A stretch of DNA of 64,000 nucleotides from NCBI RefSeq assembly GCF_963662805.1, contig NZ_OY759859.1, positions 62,001-126,000 on the forward strand, in the 5' to 3' direction. The notes beneath the pieces were generated by a model, which ran no database searches, was not told the origin of the DNA, and was given only the letters and a program-made list of their open reading frames with translations. Source of the DNA: an uncultured Cohaesibacter sp. (GTDB taxonomy: Bacteria > Pseudomonadota > Alphaproteobacteria > Rhizobiales > Cohaesibacteraceae). Each line of letters opens with the position of its first letter. Position 1 is the stretch's first letter. Position numbers and translations under genes: made by a program. Below are positions 25,990 to 34,640 of the stretch, one piece after another.

Positions 25990-27489
25990 GGCCGATTCCG
26001 TTGAAAAGCCTTAGATTTTGAGGAAGAATTTGGCGCGGTAAAGAGGATTTTGATGGCGTTTCACGCCGGGATCGGGATCAGTTTTGCCATTTTGCGTAGG
26101 TTCTGGGCTGTTGCTGCGATGTGGAATTCGTCTCGGGCTCCATTTGGTCCTCTGAGGCGTAACCGGTCCAGTTTTATGATACGCTTGAGATGAGCAAACA
26201 GCATCTCCACCTTCTTTCGCCGACGCATCGAGATGACATAGTCATCCGTCTGGGCGATATCTCTTGCCATATCGCGGGCACCCTCGAAGACCGAGCGCAT
26301 GATCTTGCGGGCTGGTTCTTTGGGAACGCAGACCTGTTTCAAGGCGCAGGCCTCGCAGTCATGCTTGCTGGCTCGATATCTGCGCATGCCATCGCCATCA
26401 ATGGCATCTCGCTCTTTCTTGAATGGGCGGCGATATTGATGCAGAGATTTGCAGCCGGGACAGTAATATACATCCCCGTCGGGATCATAGATGAAGTCGG
26501 AACGCGAGAAAGTACCGTCACGTCTCCCTGATTTGTCAAACACGGGAATGTGCGGTTCGATCCCATGTTCATAGACAAGCCATCCCAGCATCTCCGCACT
26601 GCCATAGCCGGTATCTCCGACAAGTCGCGCAGGATAGAGACCGGTCTGGGTCATCACGCGTTCGATCATGTCGCGGGCAGCTTTGTTCTCAACCTGACGA
26701 AAGGGGGCAGTCGACTCCACATCCACGATGATCCCGTTGTCGAGATCGACCAGATAGTTGGTTGAATAGATGAAGTGTGCTTTGCCTCGGTCGGCCGCAG
26801 ACCATCGCGCAGCCGGATCCACGGGTGAGATGTATTTGGGAGGAACCAGCGTGGCAGAACCGAAGGCTGCATCATCAAGTGTTTGCAGATTTTCCTCTGT
26901 CGCTCGGCTTGCGTGATCTTCTGGTGACCAGTCCTTAGGTTCAATGCCATCCTCACGGTTTGCATCTGCCTTGATCAGCGAAGCATCAACCCGAAGGCTT
27001 TCCCGCCAACAAGCCCCTCGGCAATCGTGCGGCTGAGAACATCCTCGAACAGCTTCCTGAACAGATCGCTCTGGCGGAACCGACCATGTCTGTTCTTGGA
27101 AAAGGTTGAATGATCCGGGACAGGATCGGTCAGATCCAGGCGGCAGAACCACCGATAGGCAAGATTGAGGTGGACTTCATCGCAAAGGCGGCGCTCAGAC
27201 CGGATCCCCATGATGTAGCCAACCAGCAGCATCCGGATCATCAGTTCAGGATCGATTGAGGGACGACCAATGGAACTGTAGAAAGGCGCCAGATGACGTC
27301 GGATGTCTGCAAGATCAATGGACCGCAACAGATGATCCTGCGGTACGTGGTCTTCAAGATTGAACGCGTAAAACAGCGAAGCCTGAACCCCACTCTGGTT
27401 GTCCATCATGCCCCGATCCTCCATCCTCAAATGGATTGAATCAGGACTTCAACACTAAAGCAACGCCTACTTTTTCAACGGAATCGGCC
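25990..27489. mobile_element. IS1182-family insertion sequence
   Basis: A 1.5 kb element bounded by inverted copies of GGCCGATTCCGTTGAAAA (left end from 25990 rightward, right end from 27489 leftward). It contains one transposase gene on the minus strand broken by a frameshift. No direct target repeat could be made out. Its right end lies within a few bases of the start of the large inverted duplication. Confidence 0.85.
26061..27430 (-). pseudogene. IS1182-family transposase, frameshifted
   Basis: DDE transposase split into two overlapping frames. The N-terminal part (27430 to about 27001) includes LFYAFNLEDHVPQDHLLRSI and DHSTFSKNRHGRF, typical of the IS1182 N-terminal domain. The catalytic part (about 27001 to 26061) has the first Asp in RVDASLIKADANRE, the second in GDTGYGSAE and the Glu in KKVEMLFAHLKRI. 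Reading shifts by -1 at GGCGGGAAAGCC, so either the element is inactive or it uses frameshifting at GGGAAAG. IS1182 transposases are usually a single frame, so inactivation is likelier. Confidence 0.88.
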
Positions 27490-27547
27490 GCAAAGGTAAT
27501 GCACTTCACCAGACCAGTTCGTTCCCATCCTGTTTCTGAGAGAACCG

Positions 27548-29197
27548 CTACCTCACTGTCTGCTTTGGCCTTGAAGTAACGGGAACGATAATATCGACAG
27601 TCAATCCATCCTTGCCGAAATGACGCTCAATCTTACCATTCAGCTCACCGCGGATATTGGCGTCAATCAGTTTTGAGCCGAACCCTTTGTGTTCCGGGGC
27701 GCGAAGGCTATCTCTGCTGACCTCTACCCATTTGATATGCAGGTATTCTGTCCTCCCCACTTTCACGAGGGACCATGTTACGAACAGAACATCGGGATCC
27801 TCGCTCACATTGCTATATTTGAGGGCGTTGGTCGACAGTTCGTGAAATGTCAGTCCAAGCGCCTGAGTGGTGCTTTCGTCAAGCTCGACATCAGGCCCCA
27901 TAATACGGTCATCACAGCTTTCATCTCCGAGCACCTGCCTGAGTTCTTTGGTCAGCAGGTCCTTGAGATTGGCACTTTGCCAATGAGACCGCGTCAGGGC
28001 GTCCTGCGCGTTGGCCATGGCTTGCAGGCGCGCTGTGAAGGCGAGGGAGAATGAGTCGATATCTTCGGCATGATGAGCGCTTTGTCTGGCCATGGCCAGA
28101 ATTCGGGCAATCGAATTCTTGATCCGGTGTTTCATTTCCTGCAACAACAGATCCTTTTCTGTCAGGCTCTTTTCAGAAAGGGCTCGCAAATTGTGAGCGG
28201 CCCTGAGAGCCCGTAATTGCGAATGAGTGATCCAGGCCAGCATGCAGGCAAGAAGAAAGAATGCGACTGCGGCAATGAAGGGGGCCAGATCCTGAAGATT
28301 CCAGTGCTGCTTGGGCAAGACGATGATGTCGAAAATCCATTGTCTGTCGGCGACATCAACCTTTCTTGTTATAACTCGGTCCGGCAAGACTGTTCCGCTG
28401 CGCTGGAGTTGAGTTTCATACATAGTGTCTTTGTAAAGCGTGACGGCATCATTGCCGAAATCGTAAGCTTTCACCAGAACCGGCAAGGAGGGGCTTTGTG
28501 CGAAGGCTGCCCGGAAGAGATCCCCTGCACGAAAAGGGGCATAGACAAAGCCTTGCAATGTTTCCGCATGTGATATCTCTGAGCTGTCCAGCTGTCCAAC
28601 CAGCGCTGTATAGACCAGAAACCCGGCTTGCTTGTTTGTTGTGATTTCCTGCACCAGCATGACGGGTCCGGTTGCTGCAATTTGGTCAGATGACATGGCC
28701 TTTGTAATGGCCGCGCGTCGCACTGGTTCGCTGAACATGTCATATCCCAGTGCGGCTTGATTGCGCGCGTCTTGCGGCTCAAGCAGCATGATCGGCGTTC
28801 TCATCGATTGATCCGTGTCCGGCCATATCCTGATGTCCGGTCCATAATCTTGTTGCAATGCTGCCAGAGAGGGAGTCTCGTCTCCGGTTTTCTCCCATTT
28901 CGCAAAGCCGATACCCTGTACGCCCGGATAGTGCTTCGTTATCTCAAGAGCATCAATGAAATGGCGAAACTGTATGCGCTCCACCACGCTATCGTGAGCG
29001 ATGAAAAAGGCTTTGGTGGCGCGCAGAAGCGAGAGATGCTGATCCAGTCTTTGCATCACCCGGTCAACAGCTTCATCCGCAAATTCCTCGGCTTGGGTTT
29101 GGTTGGCTCTTTGCGCTCCGTTATAGAGAAAAAGACATGTTCCGGCACCGATGATGAGAACCGAAGAGAAGACGAGTGGCGCAATCAGGCGATGCAT
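27548..29197 (-). CDS. CHASE-domain HWE-type sensor histidine kinase, copy 1
   Basis: A 549-residue inner-membrane sensor kinase. A first membrane segment lies at residues 5-25, a periplasmic CHASE domain at about 75-240 (FRHFIDALEITKHYPGVQGIGFAKWE region), a second membrane segment at about 310-330, and then a kinase core. The core has the HWE signature: H-box LLLQEMKHRIKNSIARI with the phospho-acceptor His in MKHR, N-box LGLTFHELSTNALKYS, and WVE further on. CHASE domains sense small extracellular ligands. The gene is divergent from a Crp/Fnr regulator with about 200 bases between. No receiver domain or response regulator gene is adjacent, so the partner is unknown. Confidence 0.92.
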   Translation of the reverse strand: MHRLIAPLVFSSVLIIGAGTCLFLYNGAQRANQTQAEEFADEAVDRVMQRLDQHLSLLRATKAFFIAHDSVVERIQFRHFIDALEITKHYPGVQGIGFAKWEKTGDETPSLAALQQDYGPDIRIWPDTDQSMRTPIMLLEPQDARNQAALGYDMFSEPVRRAAITKAMSSDQIAATGPVMLVQEITTNKQAGFLVYTALVGQLDSSEISHAETLQGFVYAPFRAGDLFRAAFAQSPSLPVLVKAYDFGNDAVTLYKDTMYETQLQRSGTVLPDRVITRKVDVADRQWIFDIIVLPKQHWNLQDLAPFIAAVAFFLLACMLAWITHSQLRALRAAHNLRALSEKSLTEKDLLLQEMKHRIKNSIARILAMARQSAHHAEDIDSFSLAFTARLQAMANAQDALTRSHWQSANLKDLLTKELRQVLGDESCDDRIMGPDVELDESTTQALGLTFHELSTNALKYSNVSEDPDVLFVTWSLVKVGRTEYLHIKWVEVSRDSLRAPEHKGFGSKLIDANIRGELNGKIERHFGKDGLTVDIIVPVTSRPKQTVR

Positions 29198-29395
29198 TTC
29201 TGAGATCCGATTCTGCTGGTTAGGACTGTCAGTCCGGTCCCGTTATTGTTTGATGATTGCTTCCGCTATTTGCGAGAGATCGTGTCGGGATCGATCTGGG
29301 ATCTACCGAGAATAGAAACGGGCATTCTGTTCGGCATTTAAAAAAGACATACCGAAAAGCTTATACGGAACAACTTTTTGTCGCATGCGTTGAAT

Positions 29396-30181
29396 ATGCA
29401 TGACGACCGAGTGGATAGAAAAATGCAGACCAGAAAAGTGGGCAGAACCGTGAATAGAACAGTTTGCGAAAGATGCCCTTTGCGAACTAAAGAGGTGTTT
29501 CGATCCTTCAAGAAACCCGAACTGGAATATGTTTCTGACTTCAAGAAGGGCGAGTTTTCTGCTGATCGCGGCGCAACGATCCTGCTCGAAGGTGGGCAAA
29601 GTGCACACCTCTACACTGTGCTGTCGGGATGGGTGTTTCGATATAAGATTCTGGATGATGGACGCCGCCAGATCCTGAATTACGCCTTGCCTGGAGACCT
29701 GATCGGACTTCAGGGTTCACTACTGGACAAGATGCACCATTCCATCGAAGCCTTGACGTCGGTAAATCTCTGCGTATTCGAACGCGATAATCTGATGTCA
29801 CTCTTCCGTGGCCATCCTGGGCTCGGGTTCGACGTGACATGGCTGGCGGCGCGCGAGGAAAGAATCCTCGACGAGCATCTGATCAGCATCGGTAGACGCA
29901 CAGCTCTGGAGCGTGCTGCCTATCTGTTAGCCCATCTTTATCTTCGTGCCAAAGCCGTTGATTTGATAAGCGACAAGCAAAATGAAATTCCTATCACCCA
30001 GCAGCATGTGGCGGACACCTTGGGATTGTCCATCGTGCATACGAACAAGACGCTGCGCAAACTGGCCCAGAGAGGTCTCATCCACTGGAAAGAGCGGGGA
30101 TGTGAAATCAAGGATATCAATGGGCTTTTGAAAATAGCCAGTTGGGATGGCATCATCACTGCCAAACGGCCAATCATCTGA
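29396..30181 (+). CDS. Crp/Fnr-family transcription regulator, copy 1
   Basis: A regulator of about 261 residues with an N-terminal CERCPLRTKE segment, a cyclic-nucleotide-binding-like beta roll (SAHLYTVLSGWVFRYKI ... ALPGDLIGLQGSL) and a C-terminal winged helix with ITQQHVADTLGLSIVHTNKTL. Only two Cys of a possible cluster are near the N-terminus, fewer than in Fnr, so an oxygen-sensing cluster is doubtful. Start uncertain: TTG 29378, ATG 29396 or ATG 29423 (GAGTGGA upstream). It is divergent from the kinase gene and probably functions with it or regulates it. The C-terminal half differs from copy 2 at several residues, so the two may bind DNA somewhat differently. Confidence 0.9.
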   Translation: MHDDRVDRKMQTRKVGRTVNRTVCERCPLRTKEVFRSFKKPELEYVSDFKKGEFSADRGATILLEGGQSAHLYTVLSGWVFRYKILDDGRRQILNYALPGDLIGLQGSLLDKMHHSIEALTSVNLCVFERDNLMSLFRGHPGLGFDVTWLAAREERILDEHLISIGRRTALERAAYLLAHLYLRAKAVDLISDKQNEIPITQQHVADTLGLSIVHTNKTLRKLAQRGLIHWKERGCEIKDINGLLKIASWDGIITAKRPII

Positions 30182-30261
30182 ATACTAGGCCGTAAACTCA
30201 TAAAAGTTGTTTGATTTCAGTCGAGATTGTGATTCAAGGGTTCCAGACTAAGGAGCCTCGC

Positions 30262-30633
30262 ATGACACGCCGTCGTTATGAATTAACCGACTTTGAATGG
30301 TCCGTTATCGAACCTTTGTTGCCGAACAAATCTCGGGGTGTTGCCCGTGTTGATGATCGTCGGGTGCTGAATGGTATCCTTTGGCGTTTTCGCACAGGTT
30401 CACCCTGGGCCGATATCCCCGAACGATATGGTCCTTATACGACCTGCTACAATCGGTTTGTCCGTTGGCGTAAAGCTTGTATCTGGGATCGACTTCTTCA
30501 AGCGGTTTCCGAGGCTTATGACGGCGACATCATCATGATCGATAGTTCTTATGTTCGGGTCCATCAACACGGTGCCACGGCAAAAAGGGGGATCAGGATG
30601 ATGGTTGCATGGGACGCTCCAGGGGCGGCTTGA
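30262..30633 (+). CDS. IS427-group transposase, N-terminal frame (orfA)
   Basis: N-terminal part of an IS5/IS427 transposase (DUF4096-type): RRYELTDFEWSVIEPLLP, GILWRFRTGSPWADIPERYG and the first catalytic Asp in IIMIDSSYVRVHQHGA. ATG 30262 has AAGGAG about 9 bases upstream. Towards the 3' end the sequence AAAAAGGGGG (30582-30591) is a classic -1 slippery run; slipping there joins this frame to orfB. It appears intact and potentially active. Confidence 0.9.
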   Translation: MTRRRYELTDFEWSVIEPLLPNKSRGVARVDDRRVLNGILWRFRTGSPWADIPERYGPYTTCYNRFVRWRKACIWDRLLQAVSEAYDGDIIMIDSSYVRVHQHGATAKRGIRMMVAWDAPGAA

Positions 30634-31025
30634 CCACCAAGATCCACGCTTTGGTCGATGCAGAAGGCCGACCAATTGACCTGCGCCTGAGTGCCGGACA
30701 AGTCCATGACAGTCGCCCTGCTGATGACATGCTCGACATCATGAGAGCCAATACAATCATCCTTGCGGATAAGGCTTATGACAGTAACGCCATCCGGGCA
30801 AAAGCCAAAGAACGGGGCGCTTGGGCGAATATCCCGCCCAAACGAAATCGCAAGGCATCCGTGACCTTTTCAAAATGGGTCTATAAACAGCGCAATGCAG
30901 TGGAGCGCTTCTTTAACAAAATCAAGCAGTTTCGCGCCATCGCCACCAGATATGAGAAGAACCCGCTAAACTTTCTGGCTGCTATCAAACTCGTCGCAGC
31001 ACTTGTCTGGATCAGAAGTTTATGA
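30609..31025 (+). CDS. IS427-group transposase, C-terminal frame (orfB)
   Basis: Catalytic C-terminal part of the IS427-type transposase: MGRSRGGLTTKIHALVD, the second catalytic Asp in ILADKAYDSNAI and the Glu in QRNAVERFFNKIKQFRA. It is probably made mostly as a fusion with orfA by -1 frameshifting at the upstream A5G5 run rather than from its own start. Length and motif spacing are normal. Confidence 0.9.
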   Translation: MGRSRGGLTTKIHALVDAEGRPIDLRLSAGQVHDSRPADDMLDIMRANTIILADKAYDSNAIRAKAKERGAWANIPPKRNRKASVTFSKWVYKQRNAVERFFNKIKQFRAIATRYEKNPLNFLAAIKLVAALVWIRSL

Positions 31026-31037
31026 GTCTACGGCCTA

Positions 31038-31753
31038 AAAATGCTGCACTTTAATCGAACGGCAGGTATGGGGAGCACGTGTTACTATCTTTGATCGGTC
31101 GAACGACCATTGAGGGCCGATTTATTTGAAAGTTCCCTCACTAGACTTGTTGCAAGAAGCTAAGAGAAATCATCTCTTTAAAGGCGCTTATGCCAATTCG
31201 GATATAGCATCCCACATGTAGCGAAGATTCACGATGAACTCGACGCAGAGTGGCAATTCATTGTCAGCTCGGTTAGATAGCGCTCGTGCTGAAACTCGGG
31301 CGCTTTTGAATACCTGAAAACCTTCTTTATCGCGCGACGATCGAAATGAGTGGTTTATCTTTGTACCCAAACAGCACTTCACAAGTTTAAATCTACGTAA
31401 AAAAACTTATCATAAAGCAATATAAATATTTCATCTTAATTATTTATTAACTATTCACTTGTTGAAAAATTATATATTTTCAAAAAAGCTATATCGGTAA
31501 ATTTTACCTTCGTATAAATTTTAATAATCGATTCTATATGAATATTAAAGACTGTTTTTATTGATTTAAAAAGTCAAAAAACGATTTTATGCAATAAATG
31601 ATAATTTTGTTACTTTGATGTGTGGGCGTAGTCGAGGAAATTCTTTTGCTCAATCAATGTACAGCGTAGCCGCTTTGATTGAAATACTGAAATGCAAGAG
31701 AAGTATCGATTTTCCGGAGTAACCCGTGAATCATCATCATTTAAGAGGATACA
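31038..31753. other. AT-rich gap with no recognisable gene
   Basis: About 715 bases. From about 31380 to 31620 the sequence is strikingly A/T-rich compared with its surroundings. No convincing reading frame or known element was found. It should include the promoter of the S74-domain lipoprotein gene. Confidence 0.5.
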
Positions 31754-32500
31754 ATGAAATCGATAGCTGGCTGTCTTATTGGCCCGATTGGGCTGCTCGG
31801 AGCTTGCGCCGTTCCCGAGACAAAAGTGTTGGCCCCATACAAACTCGCGAATGGAAATATCTATCAAGATGTTGTTTCTGTAGGCTCCAATGGCAAGGGC
31901 TCATCTTCGACTGTTACGACGATTAGAACTTACGCAATAGAATGCGGGCTATCTGAGAGGCAAGTGAATGAATGCGCCAGTTCGTATAAGCCGATAGCGG
32001 TTTCAACCGGAAACCAAGACGGCATTGTGAATGTTGTCTTCCCTGCTGTCGTTGGAGGGGGAGCAGCTATTGCGGCAAGCAGCCTCTTGGTTCAAAAAAC
32101 AATAAATAATAATAACATCAGCAATAGCGCCAATAACAACATATCAAACAACCCGAGCAACAACGTTACCAATAACGTCGATTATTCCGGCACCTCCGGG
32201 TCTGGAGCTACAACAACAACATCAGACGCGAGGCTCAAGAAAAACATTGAAGAAGTCGGCGCATTGCAAAATGGGATTAAGCTGTACTCGTTCAATTATG
32301 TGAAGCGAAAGGGATATGAAAGCCTTGACACCAACGCGACGTTTGTTGGTGTTATGGCACAGGAAGTTCTGAATTCAGAATTTTCAGAGGCGGTGGTAAT
32401 CGACAAGAACGGTTTCTTTGCAGTCGATTACAAGGCAGTTGGCGTAGAGCTACAAACGCTCGAACAGTGGCAGGCTTCACAAGCGGCGCTTCTGAACTAG
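31754..32500 (+). CDS. Lipoprotein with Asn-rich linker and peptidase S74-type chaperone domain
   Basis: A 248-residue predicted lipoprotein. A short signal ends in lipobox LGAC (Cys18). A middle region is followed by a low-complexity Asn/Ser stretch (about residues 115-145), and a C-terminal domain starts at about 157 with SDARLKKNIEEVG ... LYSFNYV ... GVMAQEV. That C-terminal pattern is the S74 intramolecular chaperone domain of phage tail spikes and some bacterial surface proteins, where it trimerises and then cleaves itself off. The usual self-cleavage Ser would be the S of SDARLKKN. A surface-anchored trimeric fibre is possible. AAGAGGA precedes the ATG. It may be phage-derived cargo. 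Confidence 0.8.
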   Translation: MKSIAGCLIGPIGLLGACAVPETKVLAPYKLANGNIYQDVVSVGSNGKGSSSTVTTIRTYAIECGLSERQVNECASSYKPIAVSTGNQDGIVNVVFPAVVGGGAAIAASSLLVQKTINNNNISNSANNNISNNPSNNVTNNVDYSGTSGSGATTTTSDARLKKNIEEVGALQNGIKLYSFNYVKRKGYESLDTNATFVGVMAQEVLNSEFSEAVVIDKNGFFAVDYKAVGVELQTLEQWQASQAALLN

Positions 32501-32561
32501 GCGATTTTGACCAAAAGACTTACTAAGACAGTCTATTTAAAATTCCAAAGTGTTTCTGAGC

Positions 32562-32596
32562 GCGCCCTCAAGACTCTGCCAGTTTTGGGGGCGCAG
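32562..32596. repeat. Dispersed palindromic repeat, copy A
   Basis: A hairpin of about 10 bp (GCGCCCTCAA pairing with TTGGGGGCGC, one G-U pair) about 60 bases past the S74 gene. It closely resembles the hairpin at 50645-50676, sharing CCAGTTTT and GGGCGCAG. It may act as a terminator and may belong to a REP-like family in this genome. Confidence 0.55.
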
Positions 32597-32682
32597 CACT
32601 CTGGTGTCAAATCTTTCATAAGATACAGGTAGAGGCCGCTTAACCGTCAGGTCATGAAAGCTTGTTCTGCCCATTCATAATC

Positions 32683-32845
32683 GGGGTGGGTTTGGCAAAG
32701 AACACAGATCAAGTTCATGAAGCAATGCAAGATGGCCGTCGTGCCTTCAATGAGAAGATATCACGCACCAAGCTGATTTCCTTCCTTTCAGCCTTTCCCA
32801 GCTGGAGACCCGTAAAAGCAGCGCTGCAATGAGCCATGGCCATCA
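32683..32845 (+). pseudogene. Degenerate IS110-family transposase N-terminus
   Basis: About 54 codons without a start translate to GVGLAKNTDQVHEAMQDGRR then AFNEKISRTKLISFLSAFP, matching the DEDD N-terminus of IS110-type transposases (usual form GVDLAKNxFQVH). The first catalytic Asp is replaced by Gly. Homology fades after FP, where a frame change seems to occur. It differs from the intact IS110 gene at 39067, so it is the relic of another element. Confidence 0.7.
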
Positions 32846-33116
32846 GTCACGGAGTAATTCCAGCGGCCAAATCGCGAGGTTTTTGCCGTGGACGGCTCCC
32901 AATCTATGCTCCGCGGCCCGTTGGTGCCGTCGATATTCCAAACAATTCAGAGTCTTTAAAATGCCAATGGCACCAATCCGCATAAAACGGGGTGCCGCAA
33001 GGCAGCCGCTAACCGACGTGCAGACAACAAGAATTTTAGAAACCGCCTCTTGGGAGTGCCGGTTTCCTTTATCTTGCCCTCCCCTTCCCTCAGAGATTTT
33101 CACTTTCCTGGCCTTC

Positions 33117-33779
33117 TCAGTCTGCAAGAGTTTCAAAGACAAAGAGCCCGCTGGCATGCGGCTCGAAACCCACTTTTCCTAACTGGTCATCCCGTCCTTT
33201 TTGACCCGCGAATAGCTCTGTTTCACGCCAATCGCTCACGAACTGCCGTTGGCTGAATGTGATCGTGTCTCGAAGCGTGGGTGCAAGATCTGCGACATAG
33301 GACTGCGTCTCGGCAGGCAGACTTCGCCTGTTTTGAAGTACATCCTCGTAACGCGTTGGTCCCGCATTGTACGCGGCCAACATGGCTTCGATGGTGCCGT
33401 AGCGATGCCAAAGGAAACTGAGATAAGCAGTGCCTGCAAAGACATTGTCGCGCGGATCAAAGGGGTCGTCGCCAAGGTCATGGAGGAGCTTCATGTCGGA
33501 CCAGGTGTCAGGCATGAGCTGCATCGGTCCCATGGCACCTTTGGGCGACACCGCATCTTCCTTGCTGCCACTTTTTTGCTGAAGGATTGCAATGATCCAG
33601 TCTTCCGGAAAGGAAAAGTGTCGCGCAGCCTCAGCAATATGAACAGCATATGAAGCGGCAATCTCCTCCCTAGCACGTGCGGATGCCAAAGGTGAGAAAC
33701 TTGCCGCAAGAAACATGAAGCCGCTGCATATCAAGCCCACGCGCTGTTTCACGGAACTGATGTGATGACGAACAGTCAT
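33117..33779 (-). CDS. Lytic-transglycosylase-like protein lacking the catalytic Glu
   Basis: About 220 residues with an N-terminal signal/anchor (VGLICSGFMFLAASFSPLASA) and an SLT (goose-lysozyme-like) domain: VSPKGAMGPMQLMPDTW, FDPRDNVFAGTAYLSFLWHRYG and AAYNAGPTRYEDV. In active enzymes the catalytic Glu sits in a Q-E-S segment; here the segment reads ILQQKSGS, with AAA (Lys) where GAA would be expected. The remaining fold residues are intact. It may be a non-enzymatic peptidoglycan-binding protein or a recently inactivated gene. It resembles VirB1-type conjugation enzymes, but no other type IV secretion gene is nearby. Start ATG 33779 or GTG 33797. Confidence 0.82.
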   Translation of the reverse strand: MTVRHHISSVKQRVGLICSGFMFLAASFSPLASARAREEIAASYAVHIAEAARHFSFPEDWIIAILQQKSGSKEDAVSPKGAMGPMQLMPDTWSDMKLLHDLGDDPFDPRDNVFAGTAYLSFLWHRYGTIEAMLAAYNAGPTRYEDVLQNRRSLPAETQSYVADLAPTLRDTITFSQRQFVSDWRETELFAGQKGRDDQLGKVGFEPHASGLFVFETLAD

Positions 33780-34240
33780 TGTGTTGGAGCCATCCACTCA
33801 AATTGGCCGTCGCCCGCTTCGTCGGTCCAGAGCGGTCGCGCAAACCCGATAATAGAGCTTGCAGGCAGGGGACCGAAATAGCGACCATCAAGACTGTCAT
33901 CGACCTGCTAATTCATCAGGAAGATTTCGCGCTGATCGAGCGCCTGGCATCCATTCCATGTCAGGAGTGAGCGGCCCAAATGATCCGCATTATGAACATG
34001 TCCCATTGTTATCTCATCAACAGTTATCAAGCTATCGTTGCGGCCAAGGTTACACCAGCATAATCAAAACAACTCATCGCACAATCCTTTGCTGTGCAAG
34101 CCAGGCCACATGACGTTCGATTGAATAACCTGTTGTCAGCTCAGTCTTGAGGCACTCAAAGGTCGAGAGGGGCTCTGGATCCTTCCCGTCATTCCGCGCA
34201 CAGGCACTGTAGACAAGGCTGTGGATGCTTCGGGTGACCC

Positions 34241-34306
34241 TATCGGCACATCACACGCAGAGACTATCGGCACATCAGACGCAACCCTATCGGTACATCA
34301 CACGCA
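34241..34306 (+). repeat. Three tandem iteron-like direct repeats
   Basis: TATCGGCACATCACACGCA occurs three times with one or two changes, starting at 34241, 34265 and 34288, so spacing is 24 then 23 bases. Close to two helical turns, this is the spacing of plasmid replication iterons. No replication initiator gene is adjacent, so it may be an orphaned origin fragment or a binding site for a regulator. Confidence 0.6.
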
Positions 34307-34612
34307 CGAACAGGGTGTAAGATCTTGTTTCAATGATGGAAACGCGATCCGTAACTTATCTAACAGTGAATCTAACAGGTTTTCTTCTGCTTCAGAGGCA
34401 AGTGGATATCAGAAAAAGAGTGCCGCTTCTATGCCGCCTGCGGCTTCGCGGAAGGGCATTGCCATGACGGAGGCAATGTCAATGGATGTACCATTTCTCA
34501 CGCAGGTTAAACTGACGTTTGAGAAGAACAGTATTACGTCGGTTGGAGGGAACAAATAGAGGTGGCTATTTGACCCTCCCTCTTGACCGTTTCCGTAACT
34601 ACAATAAATGAA

Positions 34613-34640
34613 GCCCCACAACTCAGAAGAGTTGTGGGGC
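34613..34640. terminator. Strong hairpin, probable bidirectional terminator
   Basis: A perfect 12-bp stem GCCCCACAACTC/GAGTTGTGGGGC with an AGAA loop. No long T-run follows on either strand. The stem strength fits a transcription terminator or a stable RNA end, yet no obvious gene ends just before it. Confidence 0.55.

Larger units (their letters stand above)
27494..30186. repeat. Large inverted duplication, copy 1
   Basis: About 2.69 kb that recurs in inverted orientation at about 40460-43166. It contains a minus-strand histidine kinase gene and a divergent plus-strand Crp/Fnr gene. The outer edge is at the IS1182 right end (shared GGTAATGCACTTCACC begins at about 27496) and the inner edge at the IS427-type left end. 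The kinase proteins differ at about 7 of 549 positions and the regulators at about 10 of 267; the promoter region and 5' gene halves appear identical. Confidence 0.93.
30187..31037. mobile_element. IS5-family element, IS427 group
   Basis: An 850-bp element with near-perfect inverted ends: TAGGCCGTAAACTCATAAA at the left and TAGGCCGTAGACTCATAAA read inward from the right. TA at each edge fits the TA target duplication of this group. It carries two overlapping frames for one transposase. Removing it rejoins sequence (ATAC-TA-AAAATG) resembling the equivalent junction of the second inverted copy (CGCC-TA-AAATTA). Confidence 0.88.

Noticed and set aside
29303..29608. A 101-codon frame antisense to the Crp gene, present in both inverted copies
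   Set aside because: Its conservation follows from the duplication of the regulator gene and it has no coding features of its own.
33117..33779. Evidence for a type IV secretion system from the VirB1-like gene
   Set aside because: No VirB2-VirB11, relaxase or coupling-protein gene lies nearby, and the catalytic residue is missing.
34241..34306. CRISPR-like repeat array
   Set aside because: Only three imperfect repeats with 4- to 5-base gaps; no spacers and no cas genes.
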